From Planctomycetota bacterium (GTDB taxonomy: Bacteria > Planctomycetota > Planctomycetia > Pirellulales > JADFKK01), in the NCBI GenBank assembly GCA_022564995.1, contig JADFKK010000002.1:1-64000 (forward strand): a stretch of 64,000 nt of DNA, in the 5' to 3' direction. Each line of letters opens with the position of its first letter. The first letter of the stretch is position 1. Below the pieces are notes generated by a model that did no database searches, was not told the origin of the DNA, and worked only from the letters and a program-made list of their open reading frames with translations. The position numbers and the translations under genes were made by a program. This document shows, piece by piece, positions 28,370 through 38,277 of the stretch.

Positions 28370-31300
28370 ATGACCCGACCAACTAAACGAAGCGCTACCG
28401 TCTCGCCCAGCCATATTCGCAAGGGCCACAATCGGAAGGTTAGCCGCACGCGACCGACCACACGCCGCTGCGGAATCGAAACGCTGGAACACCGCCGGCT
28501 GTTGGCCGTGGTGCCGAGTTTTCTTGATGGGGTCGTGGCTGGAAAAATCGAGTCGGACTCGATCATCGAAGCGTCGGGCATTGTGGCTAGTCGACAGAGC
28601 GACGGAGTGCTATGGACTCACAACGATTCGGGCGACCGTAATCGCCTGTTTGCCATCAACTCTCAGGGCGACGACCTCGGCCGATTCACGCTCGAAGGAG
28701 TGCTGGCCGGCGACTGCGACGATTTCCCCTGTAACAACGGGGCGCTGGACTGGGAAGATATCGCGATCGGCCCGGGGCCGGAGCCGGGCGTGAGCTATCT
28801 CTACGTGAGCGACACGGGAAACAACGCGGCGCACCTCGGCAAGGCCCGCAACACGATCGAGGTGTATCGCGTGAGAGAGCCTTTCATCGACGCGACGGGC
28901 GGCGATCAGTCGGCCGTGCTCGACGGCGTCGATATACTAACGCTGACCTATCCGGACGAAGCTCACGACGGCGAAACGCTGTTGGTCGATCCATTGAGCG
29001 GTGACTTGGTGTTGATTACGAAGCGCGACGAGCGCAATCGTATTTATCAGGCGTCGGCCCCGGCCGCCGGAGATCAGTCGATCACGCTGCAATTCATGGG
29101 CGAGATGGCCTGGGGCGATGCGCCCGAAGGAGGTGGGCTGTTTGGCGCCGTGGGCGGAGACGTTTCGGAGTCGGGTTTGGAAATCATCGTGAAGCGTTAC
29201 GGCGAGATATTTTTCTACGCCCGCGATCCGGGCGAGAGTCTGTCCGACGCGCTAGTGAGCGACGACCTGGCCACGCTGCCCTATATTGTGGAGCGCAAGG
29301 GCGAGGCGATCAGCTTCGACGCGGCGGGCAATTACTTCACACTGGCCGAAGGCAGCAATCCGACGCTGTACTTTTACGAACGCGACCTTTCCGCACTGAC
29401 CGGCGGGATTAGTGGTCGCGTGCTGGACGACGCCGAGGACGAAGGCCTGTCCGACTGGCTGGTGTTCTTGGATCTCGACAGCAACGGCCAGTTGGACGAC
29501 GGAGAGCCGAGCACGCTGACCGACGCGCAAGGCGATTGGAGTTTCTCCCGTCTGGAACCGGGGCCATATGTCGTGCGCGCGGAGTTGCAAGACGGCTGGA
29601 CGGCCTCGGCGCCGGTCGAGAGCCGGTTCGACGTCACAGTCGTCGCCAGCGAGAACGTCACGGGGTTGGAGTTCGCGTACTTCCTTACACCGGTCAATCA
29701 GCCGCCGATGCTCGACCTCAACGGCGACGACCAGGCGGGCATCGATTTCGCGGCCACCTTTGTCCAAGGCGGCGGATTCGTTTCGGTGGTCGGTGCCAAT
29801 CTCACGCTAACCGACGACGACTCGGCCGAGCTTGTCTTTGTGCGTGTCGAGATTGCCAACCACCGCGACGTCAATCGGGAACTGCTCTCGATCAACGTGG
29901 GAAACATGGGCATCGTGGCGATCTTTCTGTCGGACATCGGCCTGTTATCGCTGATCGGTACGGCCAGCGTGGAGGATTATCAGCAAGTGTTGCGCACGCT
30001 GAGGTATCGCAACACGGCCGTTGCTCCTAACCCGACACCAAGAATGTTGAGGATCACCGCCAGCGACGGCACGGACGAATCGGTCACGGCGACGTCGTTG
30101 GTGTCGTTCGTTACGATTACGCCGGCCGCATTCGACGATGTTTATGAAGTCGAGCAAGACACCGACTTGATCGTGCTTGACAACGGCTTTATGGCCAATG
30201 ACGTCGAACGCCAGGGGCTTCCGCTGACCCGGTCTTTCGTCGACGACAGCACGTTGGTGGGAGAGATCAACCTAAGCGTTCCCGAATCTGGATCGTTCCG
30301 CTACATACCCGCGCCCGGATTTATCGGGACCGATACGTTCACCTACCGAGTTACCAACGGTGAGTTGGAAAGCAACACCGCGACCGTGACGTTTATCGTT
30401 CGCCCGCCGAATAGCGTTCCGGTGGCCGAAGACGATGCCTACAACCTCGACGAGGACACGACGCTCACGGTCGCCGCCGACGCCGGCCTGCTATCCAACG
30501 ACCGCGACGACGACGGCGATCCGCTCACGATCGAATTGCTCTCCGAACCGGAGCGTGGCACGCTCACGCTGGAAAGCGACGGGTCGTTTTCGTACCGGCC
30601 GAATCGCGACGTACATGGCATCGATCAGTTTACCTATCGCCTCAGCGACGGCCAGGACGAGAGCCCGCCGGCGACCGTCACGCTCACGATTGCTTCGGTC
30701 AACGATCCGCCCGTGGCGCGGCCAGATTCGTATGTCGCCCTGTCCGGCACTTCGGTGGCATTCGATGCGGCAGAGGGCGTGCTCGCCAACGACGTCGACG
30801 TCGACGGCGACCCGCTGGCGGCGTTTCGCCTGACGAGCCCCAGCAACGGCACGCTGCAGTTGGCCAGCGACGGATCGTTCGTCTACACGGCCAACGACGG
30901 ATTCACCGGCAGCGACAGCTTCAGCTATCGGGCCGTCGATAGCGCGGGGGCTTCGAGCAACGCGACGGTGAACATTACCGTGATCATCGACACGTCGCCG
31001 CTGGCCGAGGATGATCTCGCCACGACGGACGTTGACGTGCCGGTGCGAATCGACGTGCTAGAGAACGATCGCGATCTGGACGGGGTGCTGGACCCCAGTA
31101 GCGTCGTCGTGGTTCGCCCGCCGAGAGTTGGGTCGGCCGAAGTGAACGACGACGGATCGATCACTTACACGCCCGGCGACGGATTCGCCGGCGGAGACCG
31201 GTTCACTTATCGAGTGAGCGACGACGTCGAGGCCCGTTCCAACATCGCCACGGTGTCGATTCGCGTCGGGGCGCCGGTGATGATCGCCGGGCTTGCCTTC

Positions 31301-33967
31301 ATCGACTTCAACGACAACTTAGTGCCCGAACTGGACGGGCCCGATCTGCCGATCGACGGCGTGACAATCACGATCGAAAAGACCGACGGGCCGCTGACGT
31401 TCAGCCGCACGGTGCGGACCGATGCGAGCGGATTTTACTCGCTGTTCGAGACGCCTGGCTCCGGTTTGATGCCGGCCGGCGTGTATCGAATTACCGGTAC
31501 TCAGCCGGCGATCTTCATCGATGGTCGCGAAGGCGTCGGCATCGGGCAGAGCAATCCGGCGGACAATCCGGTGATCGTTGAGAACGATCGGTTTTCCAAC
31601 GTGATTCTCGACCCCGGGGCGATTGCCAGCGGTTTCAACTTTGCCGAATTGGGGCTGCGCAACGATCTGGTGTTGGAGTTCTTCCGCGGCGGGCGCGTAT
31701 TTCGGGCCTCCTCGGGGCTCGATGGAATTTCCGTCGGCGGCGGTGTGCTGTCGTCAATCGACCTGACGCTGGGTGACGTGTTGATTTCGTTCGACGCCGG
31801 ATGGGAAGGCACGCTAACGGCGTCGGCGCAGACGTCGGATGCCTCGGGCGAGATATCGCTGACGTTGCTCGATGAGAACGATCTCGCCATGTCGTCGAGC
31901 GATTCGTCCGCCGGTCTGGCCGAGTTGACGGCCGCAGGGACGCCGGGAGAAGCTCGCTTTTTGCGGCTCAGCGGCAATCACTCGGATGTTAGTCTGAGTC
32001 TGTTGGGTGGCGTGAGCGACTCGACGGCGCCGGAGGCGACGCTGTACTCGACGGACAACGTAACCGTCGGAGGCGCGACGAACGGCCGCTTCGCGATCGC
32101 CTTTACGGACGATGTGGCGATTGACGTGGCCTCGATCGACGACCTCGACGTGCGCGTGCTGGGACCGGATGGGTACAGCGAATGGGCCACGGCGAATCTG
32201 CCCCGCGGCGCTGCCTCGGGCCGGGCGCTCACCGTCAATTACACCTTCACCCCGCCGGGCGGATTCTGGAACGCCATCGACTCGGGCAGCTACGAAATTC
32301 GGATCGAACCAAATCAAGTGACCGACATCAGCGGCAACCCGGTCGCCGGACAGCTTCTCGGATCTTTCCAAGTCGCCATCGACCCTACCGTTCCGGTTGC
32401 CATCGACGCGATCTACTCCGCGATCGAAGACACCCAGCTCATCATCGCCCCCGAATCCGGCCTGCTCAGTCATCTCGATTCATCCGAACCGCTGGCGGCC
32501 TTGCCCCTCACCAACCCTCAGCACGGAACCTTCGTCGTCAGCCCCGACGGCGCCTTCACTTACACTCCCGATCCGAACTTCTTCGGCAGCGACACGTTCG
32601 CCTACCAGATCGCCAACGGATCGCTGCTGAGCAACACCGCCACGGTGACCATCTCGGTCATCAACACCAACGACGCGCCGCAGGCCATCGACGACGCCTT
32701 TGAGACCGTGCCCGGCGAGATTCTCGAAGTCGGCATCGAGCGGCTCGTCGTCTCGGGCGACGTGTGGCGATTCCTTGATGATGGTTCGAACCAGGGCACG
32801 GCATGGCGCGATCCACAATTCAGCGACGACGACTGGCGCGAGGGCCGTTCGCAGTTAGGCTGGGGCGACGGTGACGAGGCCACGACGGTTTCCTTCGGCG
32901 GCGATGCGGAGAATAAGCACATCACAACGTACTTCCGCCGCGCGTTCGAGGTTGAGGATGTTGCCGGCATCGACGCCTTGCAGTTACACCTGATCCGCGA
33001 CGACGGGGCCGCCGTGTATCTGAACGGCGTTGAGATCGTTCGAGACAATTTGGCCGATGGCGCCGCATTCGACACGCTCGCCAACGAGAAAACACGTCGC
33101 GAGGCCGAACGAAACTTCCACGTTTACACGATCGATGCAAGCCTGCTCGTCGAGGGCGAAAACGTGCTGGCGGTCGAGGTCCATCAGTGGCGGCCCGGCT
33201 CGTCCGACATGAGCATGGACGCCCGGCTCACGGCGGCCCGCGACCCGTCGGTCGGCCTGCTCGGCAACGACGTTGACGTGGACGGCGACCGGCTCGGAGC
33301 GATCCTGCTGGGCGGGCCGAGTCACGGTTCATTGACGCTCAACCCAAACGGCACGTTTGTTTACGTGCCCGAGGTCGACTTTGTCGGCACCGATAGCTTC
33401 ACTTACGTGGCCAGCGATGGGGTGCTGAGGAGCAACGTAGCCCGCGTGACGATCGACGTTCGCCCGCCGTTGGTCGGACTGCGAGGCGATCTGACCGGGG
33501 ACGGGGCCGTTGATTTTAGCGACTTGACCTTGCTGCTGGCCAATTGGAACCAGACGGTCGGGGCCGGGTTGGGTAATTTGGTCGACCCGATCGGCAGTTC
33601 GGTTGATTTTGAGGATCTGACCGCGATGCTGTCGGCATGGACCGGGCCGGCACGGTCTGCTACGCTGCAAGCGGCGGCGATTGGCACGAGTGACGCGGTG
33701 TTCGATGAAATCGGCCGCCGGCCGGCAAATCGCCGGGCATCCTCCGTGGCACCGGCGTCCCGCCTGTGGATCACCGGCGAGACGCCGGTGCCACGATCGA
33801 TTCCACGATCGATTCCACGATCGATTCCACGACACGCCGCGGTCGACGCAGCGTTTGACGCCGCGATGTCGCGTCGCGCTCGGCACGGCCGGGCCAGACG
33901 TCTTGGTGCCGCAGGCGTCTCGCCTGGAGCTCTCCGGCGAGACGCCGATGCCACGACGAACTCTTGA
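28370..33967 (+). CDS. Giant secreted multi-repeat protein (cadherin/Ig-like 'GSFxYTPxxGFxGxDSFTYR' repeats) with LEPR-XLL-like N-terminus and dockerin-like module
   Basis: 1865 aa; N-terminal 'RCGIETLEHRRLLAVVP'; repeated 'DGSFSYRPNRDVHGIDQFTYRLSDG', 'DGSFVYTANDGFTGSDSFSYRAVDS', 'NGTFVYVPEVDFVGTDSFTYVASDG'; 'DLTGDGAVDFSDLTLLLANWN...VDFEDLTAMLSAWTG'. Confidence 0.92.
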   Translation: MTRPTKRSATVSPSHIRKGHNRKVSRTRPTTRRCGIETLEHRRLLAVVPSFLDGVVAGKIESDSIIEASGIVASRQSDGVLWTHNDSGDRNRLFAINSQGDDLGRFTLEGVLAGDCDDFPCNNGALDWEDIAIGPGPEPGVSYLYVSDTGNNAAHLGKARNTIEVYRVREPFIDATGGDQSAVLDGVDILTLTYPDEAHDGETLLVDPLSGDLVLITKRDERNRIYQASAPAAGDQSITLQFMGEMAWGDAPEGGGLFGAVGGDVSESGLEIIVKRYGEIFFYARDPGESLSDALVSDDLATLPYIVERKGEAISFDAAGNYFTLAEGSNPTLYFYERDLSALTGGISGRVLDDAEDEGLSDWLVFLDLDSNGQLDDGEPSTLTDAQGDWSFSRLEPGPYVVRAELQDGWTASAPVESRFDVTVVASENVTGLEFAYFLTPVNQPPMLDLNGDDQAGIDFAATFVQGGGFVSVVGANLTLTDDDSAELVFVRVEIANHRDVNRELLSINVGNMGIVAIFLSDIGLLSLIGTASVEDYQQVLRTLRYRNTAVAPNPTPRMLRITASDGTDESVTATSLVSFVTITPAAFDDVYEVEQDTDLIVLDNGFMANDVERQGLPLTRSFVDDSTLVGEINLSVPESGSFRYIPAPGFIGTDTFTYRVTNGELESNTATVTFIVRPPNSVPVAEDDAYNLDEDTTLTVAADAGLLSNDRDDDGDPLTIELLSEPERGTLTLESDGSFSYRPNRDVHGIDQFTYRLSDGQDESPPATVTLTIASVNDPPVARPDSYVALSGTSVAFDAAEGVLANDVDVDGDPLAAFRLTSPSNGTLQLASDGSFVYTANDGFTGSDSFSYRAVDSAGASSNATVNITVIIDTSPLAEDDLATTDVDVPVRIDVLENDRDLDGVLDPSSVVVVRPPRVGSAEVNDDGSITYTPGDGFAGGDRFTYRVSDDVEARSNIATVSIRVGAPVMIAGLAFIDFNDNLVPELDGPDLPIDGVTITIEKTDGPLTFSRTVRTDASGFYSLFETPGSGLMPAGVYRITGTQPAIFIDGREGVGIGQSNPADNPVIVENDRFSNVILDPGAIASGFNFAELGLRNDLVLEFFRGGRVFRASSGLDGISVGGGVLSSIDLTLGDVLISFDAGWEGTLTASAQTSDASGEISLTLLDENDLAMSSSDSSAGLAELTAAGTPGEARFLRLSGNHSDVSLSLLGGVSDSTAPEATLYSTDNVTVGGATNGRFAIAFTDDVAIDVASIDDLDVRVLGPDGYSEWATANLPRGAASGRALTVNYTFTPPGGFWNAIDSGSYEIRIEPNQVTDISGNPVAGQLLGSFQVAIDPTVPVAIDAIYSAIEDTQLIIAPESGLLSHLDSSEPLAALPLTNPQHGTFVVSPDGAFTYTPDPNFFGSDTFAYQIANGSLLSNTATVTISVINTNDAPQAIDDAFETVPGEILEVGIERLVVSGDVWRFLDDGSNQGTAWRDPQFSDDDWREGRSQLGWGDGDEATTVSFGGDAENKHITTYFRRAFEVEDVAGIDALQLHLIRDDGAAVYLNGVEIVRDNLADGAAFDTLANEKTRREAERNFHVYTIDASLLVEGENVLAVEVHQWRPGSSDMSMDARLTAARDPSVGLLGNDVDVDGDRLGAILLGGPSHGSLTLNPNGTFVYVPEVDFVGTDSFTYVASDGVLRSNVARVTIDVRPPLVGLRGDLTGDGAVDFSDLTLLLANWNQTVGAGLGNLVDPIGSSVDFEDLTAMLSAWTGPARSATLQAAAIGTSDAVFDEIGRRPANRRASSVAPASRLWITGETPVPRSIPRSIPRSIPRHAAVDAAFDAAMSRRARHGRARRLGAAGVSPGALRRDADATTNS
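33746..33794. repeat. GTGGCAC-type palindromic element, copy 2 (inside the 3' end of the giant ORF)
   Basis: gtggcaccggcgtcccgcctgtggatcaccggcgagacgccggtgccac. Confidence 0.85.
33791..33830. repeat. 12-bp tandem repeat CCACGATCGATT (encodes PRSI x3)
   Basis: ccacgatcgattccacgatcgattccacgatcgattccacgaca. Confidence 0.9.
33906..33954. repeat. Diverged GTGGCAC-type palindromic element, copy 3
   Basis: gtgccgcaggcgtctcgcctggagctctccggcgagacgccgatgccac. Confidence 0.7.
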
Positions 33968-34078
33968 TATCCGGCCCGACGACCCTACCCAATTGCCGCG
34001 CGGCGAGGTAAATTGGTGTCTCTCGCGGGCGAAGGGCGCCGTGCGAGATGTGCCTAGTCCCATCGAAGGAGAAATTCC

Positions 34079-35092
34079 ATGCGAGCGGTTTGCCAGTGGT
34101 TGGGTTTGTTGTTGCTTTGTGTCGCGATGGTTGGCTGCGGCGAAGGGAAAAAGGGCGATTCGGAGAATTCAGACGATCCGAACAACTCCGGCGGCGGCGC
34201 TGGTGCCGTCAAGCTCGACAAGGGCACCATCGGTATCTCGGTCCAAGCGCTCTCCAATCCGTTTTTCAAGGTCATCGCCGATACCGTCGAGGTGGAAGCC
34301 AACAAGCACGGATATAAGGTGCTCAAGCGCGACGCCGAGAACAAGGTGGCCAACCAGAACAATCAGGTCGAGGAGTTTATTGTCAGTCGTGTTGACGCGA
34401 TCATTCTTTGCCCGCGAGACACCAAGGCGATCGGCGAGGTCATCCGCAAAGCCAACGACGCGGGCATTCCGGTCTTCACGATTGACACCATCTGCGAAAT
34501 CAAAGAAGCCAAGGTTGTTTTTCACGTCGGCACCGATAACCTTCAGGGCGGCGAAGTGGCCGGCCAGGCGATGATCGACGCGCTCGGCAAAGGCGGCGGC
34601 GAGGTGGCCGTGCTCGAACTCAAGAAGGTCGATTCCTGCGTCGACCGTGTGACCGGCTTTACCAAGGTCATCGATGCCTACAACGAGACGGCGGAAAATA
34701 AAATTACCATCGTCACTCACTTGGAATGTGAGGGGGATAAAGCGAAGGGTCAGGTCGCGGCCCGCGATGCCATGAGCGCCCACGCCGACCTCCGCGGAAT
34801 CTTCGCCATCAACGATCCCGCGGCGCTCGGCGCCCGCGCCGCATTGGAAGCGGAGGGCAAGGCCGACCAGATTGTCGTGATCGGCTTCGATGGCCAGCCC
34901 GAGGGCAAGCAGGGGGTTAAAGACGGCAAGCTGTTCGACACTCCGACGCAGTTTCCCGCCCGAATGTCCATCGAGTGCGTCAAGGCGATCATGAAGTATT
35001 TCGACGGCGAGAAGATCGAGCCGAAATCGCTGCTGCTCGACACCGCGCCGTATCGAAAGGCCGATGCCGACAAGGATCCGTCGCTGAAATAA
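34079..35092 (+). CDS. Sugar ABC transporter substrate-binding lipoprotein (RbsB-like)
   Basis: Lipobox-like 'LLLLCVAMVGCGEG'; 'GTIGISVQALSNPFFKVIADTVEVEANKHGYKVLKRDAENKVANQNNQVEEFIVSRVDAIILCPRDTKAIGEVIRKANDAGIPVFTID'. Confidence 0.93.
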   Translation: MRAVCQWLGLLLLCVAMVGCGEGKKGDSENSDDPNNSGGGAGAVKLDKGTIGISVQALSNPFFKVIADTVEVEANKHGYKVLKRDAENKVANQNNQVEEFIVSRVDAIILCPRDTKAIGEVIRKANDAGIPVFTIDTICEIKEAKVVFHVGTDNLQGGEVAGQAMIDALGKGGGEVAVLELKKVDSCVDRVTGFTKVIDAYNETAENKITIVTHLECEGDKAKGQVAARDAMSAHADLRGIFAINDPAALGARAALEAEGKADQIVVIGFDGQPEGKQGVKDGKLFDTPTQFPARMSIECVKAIMKYFDGEKIEPKSLLLDTAPYRKADADKDPSLK

Positions 35093-35103
35093 GCCGAGCC
35101 CAC

Positions 35104-36597
35104 ATGATCGCCACCGACGCCCCCTTGCTCGAAATGCGCGGTATCGAAAAGTCGTTCCCGGGCGTGCGGGCGCTCGACGGGATCGACTTGAATCTGCGTG
35201 CCGGCGAAGTGCTGGCCCTGCTGGGCGAAAACGGCGCCGGCAAGAGCACGCTCATCAAAGTGCTCGGCGGCGCGTATCGGCCCGATGCAGGTGAGATACG
35301 CATCGACGGAATTGACCCGCAAATCCACTCGCCCACGTCGTCCTCGCGGGCCGGGGTGGCGGTGATTTATCAGGAATTCAATCTAATTCCCGCCCTTACC
35401 GTTCGCGAGAACATTTTTCTGGGGCAGGAGAAATCGACGGCCTGGTTCATTCACAGCCGCGACGAGCATCGCCGCGCGAGAGAGTTATTCGACCGGCTCG
35501 ACATCTCGATTGATCTACAAACGCCCTGCCGAGAATTGTCGATCGCTCAGCAGCAAGTGGTCGAGATCGCCAAGGCGTTGTCGCTCAATGCGCGCATCAT
35601 CGTGATGGACGAGCCGAGCGCCACGCTCACCAGCAACGAGGTCGAACGACTGTTTCGCGTGGTCAAGGAGCTCACGAGCCAGGGCGTCGGCATCATCTAC
35701 ATCAGCCATCGCCTGGAAGAGATTTTCGAGATCGCCGACCGCGTCTGTGTGCTGCGCGACGGAAGGCACGTCGACACGCAGCGGGTCGCCGACATCGACC
35801 GGGCGAGGCTGATCGAGATGATGGTCGGCCGCAAGTTAGAAAGCGAATTTCCCGAGCGCGACAGCTCGCCGGGTAAACAACGACTCGTCATCGAGCATTT
35901 GTCTCGCGGCCAGAAGGTCAAGGATGTTTCGTTTTCCGTGCGGGCCGGCGAGGTGCTGGCGATCACGGGGCTGGTGGGCGCCGGCCGCAGTGAAATGGTC
36001 CGGCTGATCTTCGGCGCCGATCGACGCGAGAGTGGCTCGATCGAACTCGACGGAAAAACTTTAGACATTCGCTCGCCGCGCGATGCAATTCGCGCCGGCA
36101 TCTGCCTCTTGACCGAAGACCGCAAGACACAGGGGCTCGTGCTACGGCATTCAGTCCGCGACAATTTCGGGCTGCCCAATCTAACGCGGCTGTCGCGTTT
36201 CGGCTGGATTCGCGGCGGCACCGAGCGCGAGGAATTCGCCGGCTATGTCAAGAGTCTGAAAATCAAGATCCCCAATCATCAGCAGTTGGCCGGTAACCTC
36301 TCGGGCGGAAATCAGCAAAAGATCGTGCTCGCCAAGTGGCTGGCGCGGCATTGCGAAGTGCTGATCTTCGACGAGCCAACCCGGGGAATCGACGTCGGCG
36401 CGAAGTACGAAATCTATCTATTGCTCAACCGACTCGCCGCCCAAGGCAAGGCGATCATCATGATAAGTTCCGAACTACCCGAAGTGCTGGGCATGGCCGA
36501 CCGTATCCTCGTCATGCACGAAGGCCGCATCATCGGTGAGATCAACGACGTGGCGAGCGCCACCCAGGAGCAGATTATGCAATTGGCGATAGGTTGA
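35104..36597 (+). CDS. Sugar ABC transporter ATP-binding protein (RbsA/MglA-like, duplicated NBD)
   Basis: Start at ATG 35104 (MIATDAPLLEMRGIEKSFPGVRALDGIDL); 'GENGAGKSTLIKVLGG', 'LSIAQQQVVEIAKAL', 'LSGGNQQKIVLAKWLARHCEVLIFDEPTRGIDVGAK'. Confidence 0.95.
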   Translation: MIATDAPLLEMRGIEKSFPGVRALDGIDLNLRAGEVLALLGENGAGKSTLIKVLGGAYRPDAGEIRIDGIDPQIHSPTSSSRAGVAVIYQEFNLIPALTVRENIFLGQEKSTAWFIHSRDEHRRARELFDRLDISIDLQTPCRELSIAQQQVVEIAKALSLNARIIVMDEPSATLTSNEVERLFRVVKELTSQGVGIIYISHRLEEIFEIADRVCVLRDGRHVDTQRVADIDRARLIEMMVGRKLESEFPERDSSPGKQRLVIEHLSRGQKVKDVSFSVRAGEVLAITGLVGAGRSEMVRLIFGADRRESGSIELDGKTLDIRSPRDAIRAGICLLTEDRKTQGLVLRHSVRDNFGLPNLTRLSRFGWIRGGTEREEFAGYVKSLKIKIPNHQQLAGNLSGGNQQKIVLAKWLARHCEVLIFDEPTRGIDVGAKYEIYLLLNRLAAQGKAIIMISSELPEVLGMADRILVMHEGRIIGEINDVASATQEQIMQLAIG

Positions 36598-36604
36598 GTT
36601 GTGA

Positions 36605-36632
36605 GGTTAGGTGTTAGGTGTTAGGTGTTATA
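36605..36632. repeat. Heptameric tandem repeat (GTTAGGT)n
   Basis: gttaggtgttaggtgttaggtgttata. Confidence 0.8.
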
Positions 36633-36654
36633 CTTCGCGAGGCCAGGAGCGGTT

Positions 36655-36760
36655 CGTTTAACGGCAAGCCGCAGGCGACTGCGTTGTGAATGGACGCTTG
36701 GCTTAGAAACACAGTCGCCTGCGGCTTGCCGTTAAACGAAGAATGTGCCATTTTCATCCG
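36655..36760 (-). repeat. Dispersed ~106-bp hairpin element, copy 2 (inverted relative to 19222..19327)
   Basis: cgtttaacggcaagccgcaggcgactgcgtt...aacacagtcgcctgcggcttgccgttaaacgaagaatgtgccattttcatccg. Confidence 0.85.
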
Positions 36761-36847
36761 CGAGCAGTACAGGTGTCAGTACTCAGTACATCGGATACCA
36801 GTTCTCATCAATGTACCAATCGCTAACTGCTCTCCCCTTTCCCTTCC

Positions 36848-38203
36848 ATGCCCACCGACGCCCTCAAAACCGCCTTCAGCCGCTTCGTGACCGATTACGG
36901 CATGGTGTTTGTGTTGCTGGCGCTGTGCGCGTGCTTTAGTGTGGCGACCTACAAAGAGCAGCACCCCAGAGACGCCGCGGGCGGGCGCCAACTGGCCCAT
37001 GACATCGCCGCCGAACACGGCGCGGTGCGCGTGGTGATTCTGGTTGAGAAAGACGATGAAGCGGCGGACTTTGCGGTTGCGCTCGCCGAGCGGCTCAGCA
37101 AAGACGGCAGCGAAGTGCTCGAAACGCTTGTCGGCGGCCCGCAGGAGTGGCGCGGTGGGCTGGAGCGGCTGAGCGAGTCGGATCGATTGCCGCAAGTCAT
37201 CGCCTGCAGCGCGGCAACGTCGCGCAAGGGCGTCATTCGTAAGCTGCCGAAGTTCATTCCCGTCCTCGCCGACACGCCCGTAGCCGTGCCGGCCAGCTAT
37301 TGGGGGCCTGATTTTCTCAAGGCCTCGAATCTGCGCGCTGTGGCCAATCGTATGTCGGTGATCGCCATTATCGCCATCGGCATGACGCTGGTCATCATCA
37401 CCGCCGGCATCGACTTATCCGTCGGCAGCCTGATCGCCTTCTCGGCCGTCACGGCCACGCTGTTGATTCGCGAAGTGGCCGGCGCGCGAGAGGCCGGCGC
37501 GATTGGCATGACGCTATGCTGCCTGGCCGCGATCGGCCTGTGTGCTCTGTTGGGGGCGTTCTCCGGTCTGATGATCACGGCCTTTCGCATGCCGTTCTTC
37601 GTCGTCACCCTGAGCATGATGCAGATCGCCCGCGGCCTGGCCTACAAATTTTCGGACTCCCAGACGATTTATCAACTGCCCGAGGGGTTCACGGCCCTGG
37701 GCCGCGGCTTCGTGCTGGGAGTTCCCAATACCGTGGCGCTGATGCTCGTGCTGTATGTGGCGGCCCACGTGATGATGAGCCGCACCGTGCTGGGCCGCTA
37801 CATCTACGCCGTGGGCGGAAACCGCGAAGCGGCGAGGCTTTCGGGCGTGCCTGTCAAGCGAATTCTGCTGCTGTGCTATGTCGTTTGCGGAGCGCTGGCC
37901 GGAGTGGGCGGGGTGATCCGCGCCTCGGAGCTTCGCAGCGGCGCGCCGACCTACGGTCAGATGGTCGAACTCGACGTGATCGCCGCCGTCGTCGTTGGCG
38001 GGGCGAGCCTGGCCGGCGGCGAGGGAAAGATCTTCAGCACGTTGATCGGGGCGCTGATTATCGCCGTCATGCGAAACGGAATGAACCTGATCAACATCGA
38101 AAGCAACACACAGACCGTCGTTCTCGGCCTGGTGCTTCTCGCCGCCGTACTGATCGACGTGATCAAGAAAAAAGGCTGGTCGATTTTTAAGCCCGATGGC
38201 TAA
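36848..38203 (+). CDS. Sugar ABC transporter permease (RbsC-like) with an unusual N-terminal extracytoplasmic insert
   Basis: 'AIGMTLVIITAGIDLSVGSLIAFSAVTATLL', 'VLGRYIYAVGGNREAARLSGVPVKRILLLCYVVCGALAGVGGVIRASELRSGAPTYGQMVELDVIAAVVVGGASLAGGEGKIFSTLIGALIIAVMRNGMNLI'. Roughly 130 aa soluble segment between TM1 and TM2. Confidence 0.92.
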   Translation: MPTDALKTAFSRFVTDYGMVFVLLALCACFSVATYKEQHPRDAAGGRQLAHDIAAEHGAVRVVILVEKDDEAADFAVALAERLSKDGSEVLETLVGGPQEWRGGLERLSESDRLPQVIACSAATSRKGVIRKLPKFIPVLADTPVAVPASYWGPDFLKASNLRAVANRMSVIAIIAIGMTLVIITAGIDLSVGSLIAFSAVTATLLIREVAGAREAGAIGMTLCCLAAIGLCALLGAFSGLMITAFRMPFFVVTLSMMQIARGLAYKFSDSQTIYQLPEGFTALGRGFVLGVPNTVALMLVLYVAAHVMMSRTVLGRYIYAVGGNREAARLSGVPVKRILLLCYVVCGALAGVGGVIRASELRSGAPTYGQMVELDVIAAVVVGGASLAGGEGKIFSTLIGALIIAVMRNGMNLINIESNTQTVVLGLVLLAAVLIDVIKKKGWSIFKPDG

Positions 38204-38216
38204 AGTACAGCGTTTC

Positions 38217-38266
38217 GTGGCACAGGCGTCCCGCCTGTGGATCACCGGCGCACGCGCCGGTGCCAC
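38217..38266. repeat. GTGGCAC-type palindromic element, copy 4
   Basis: gtggcacaggcgtcccgcctgtggatcaccggcgcacgcgccggtgccac, between the convergent permease and OYE genes. Confidence 0.85.
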
Positions 38267-38277
38267 TATGGTTTTGC

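Noticed and set aside
33791-33830. Possible CRISPR-like or iteron array
   Set aside because: 12-bp direct repeats without spacers, inside an ORF; simple tandem repeat.
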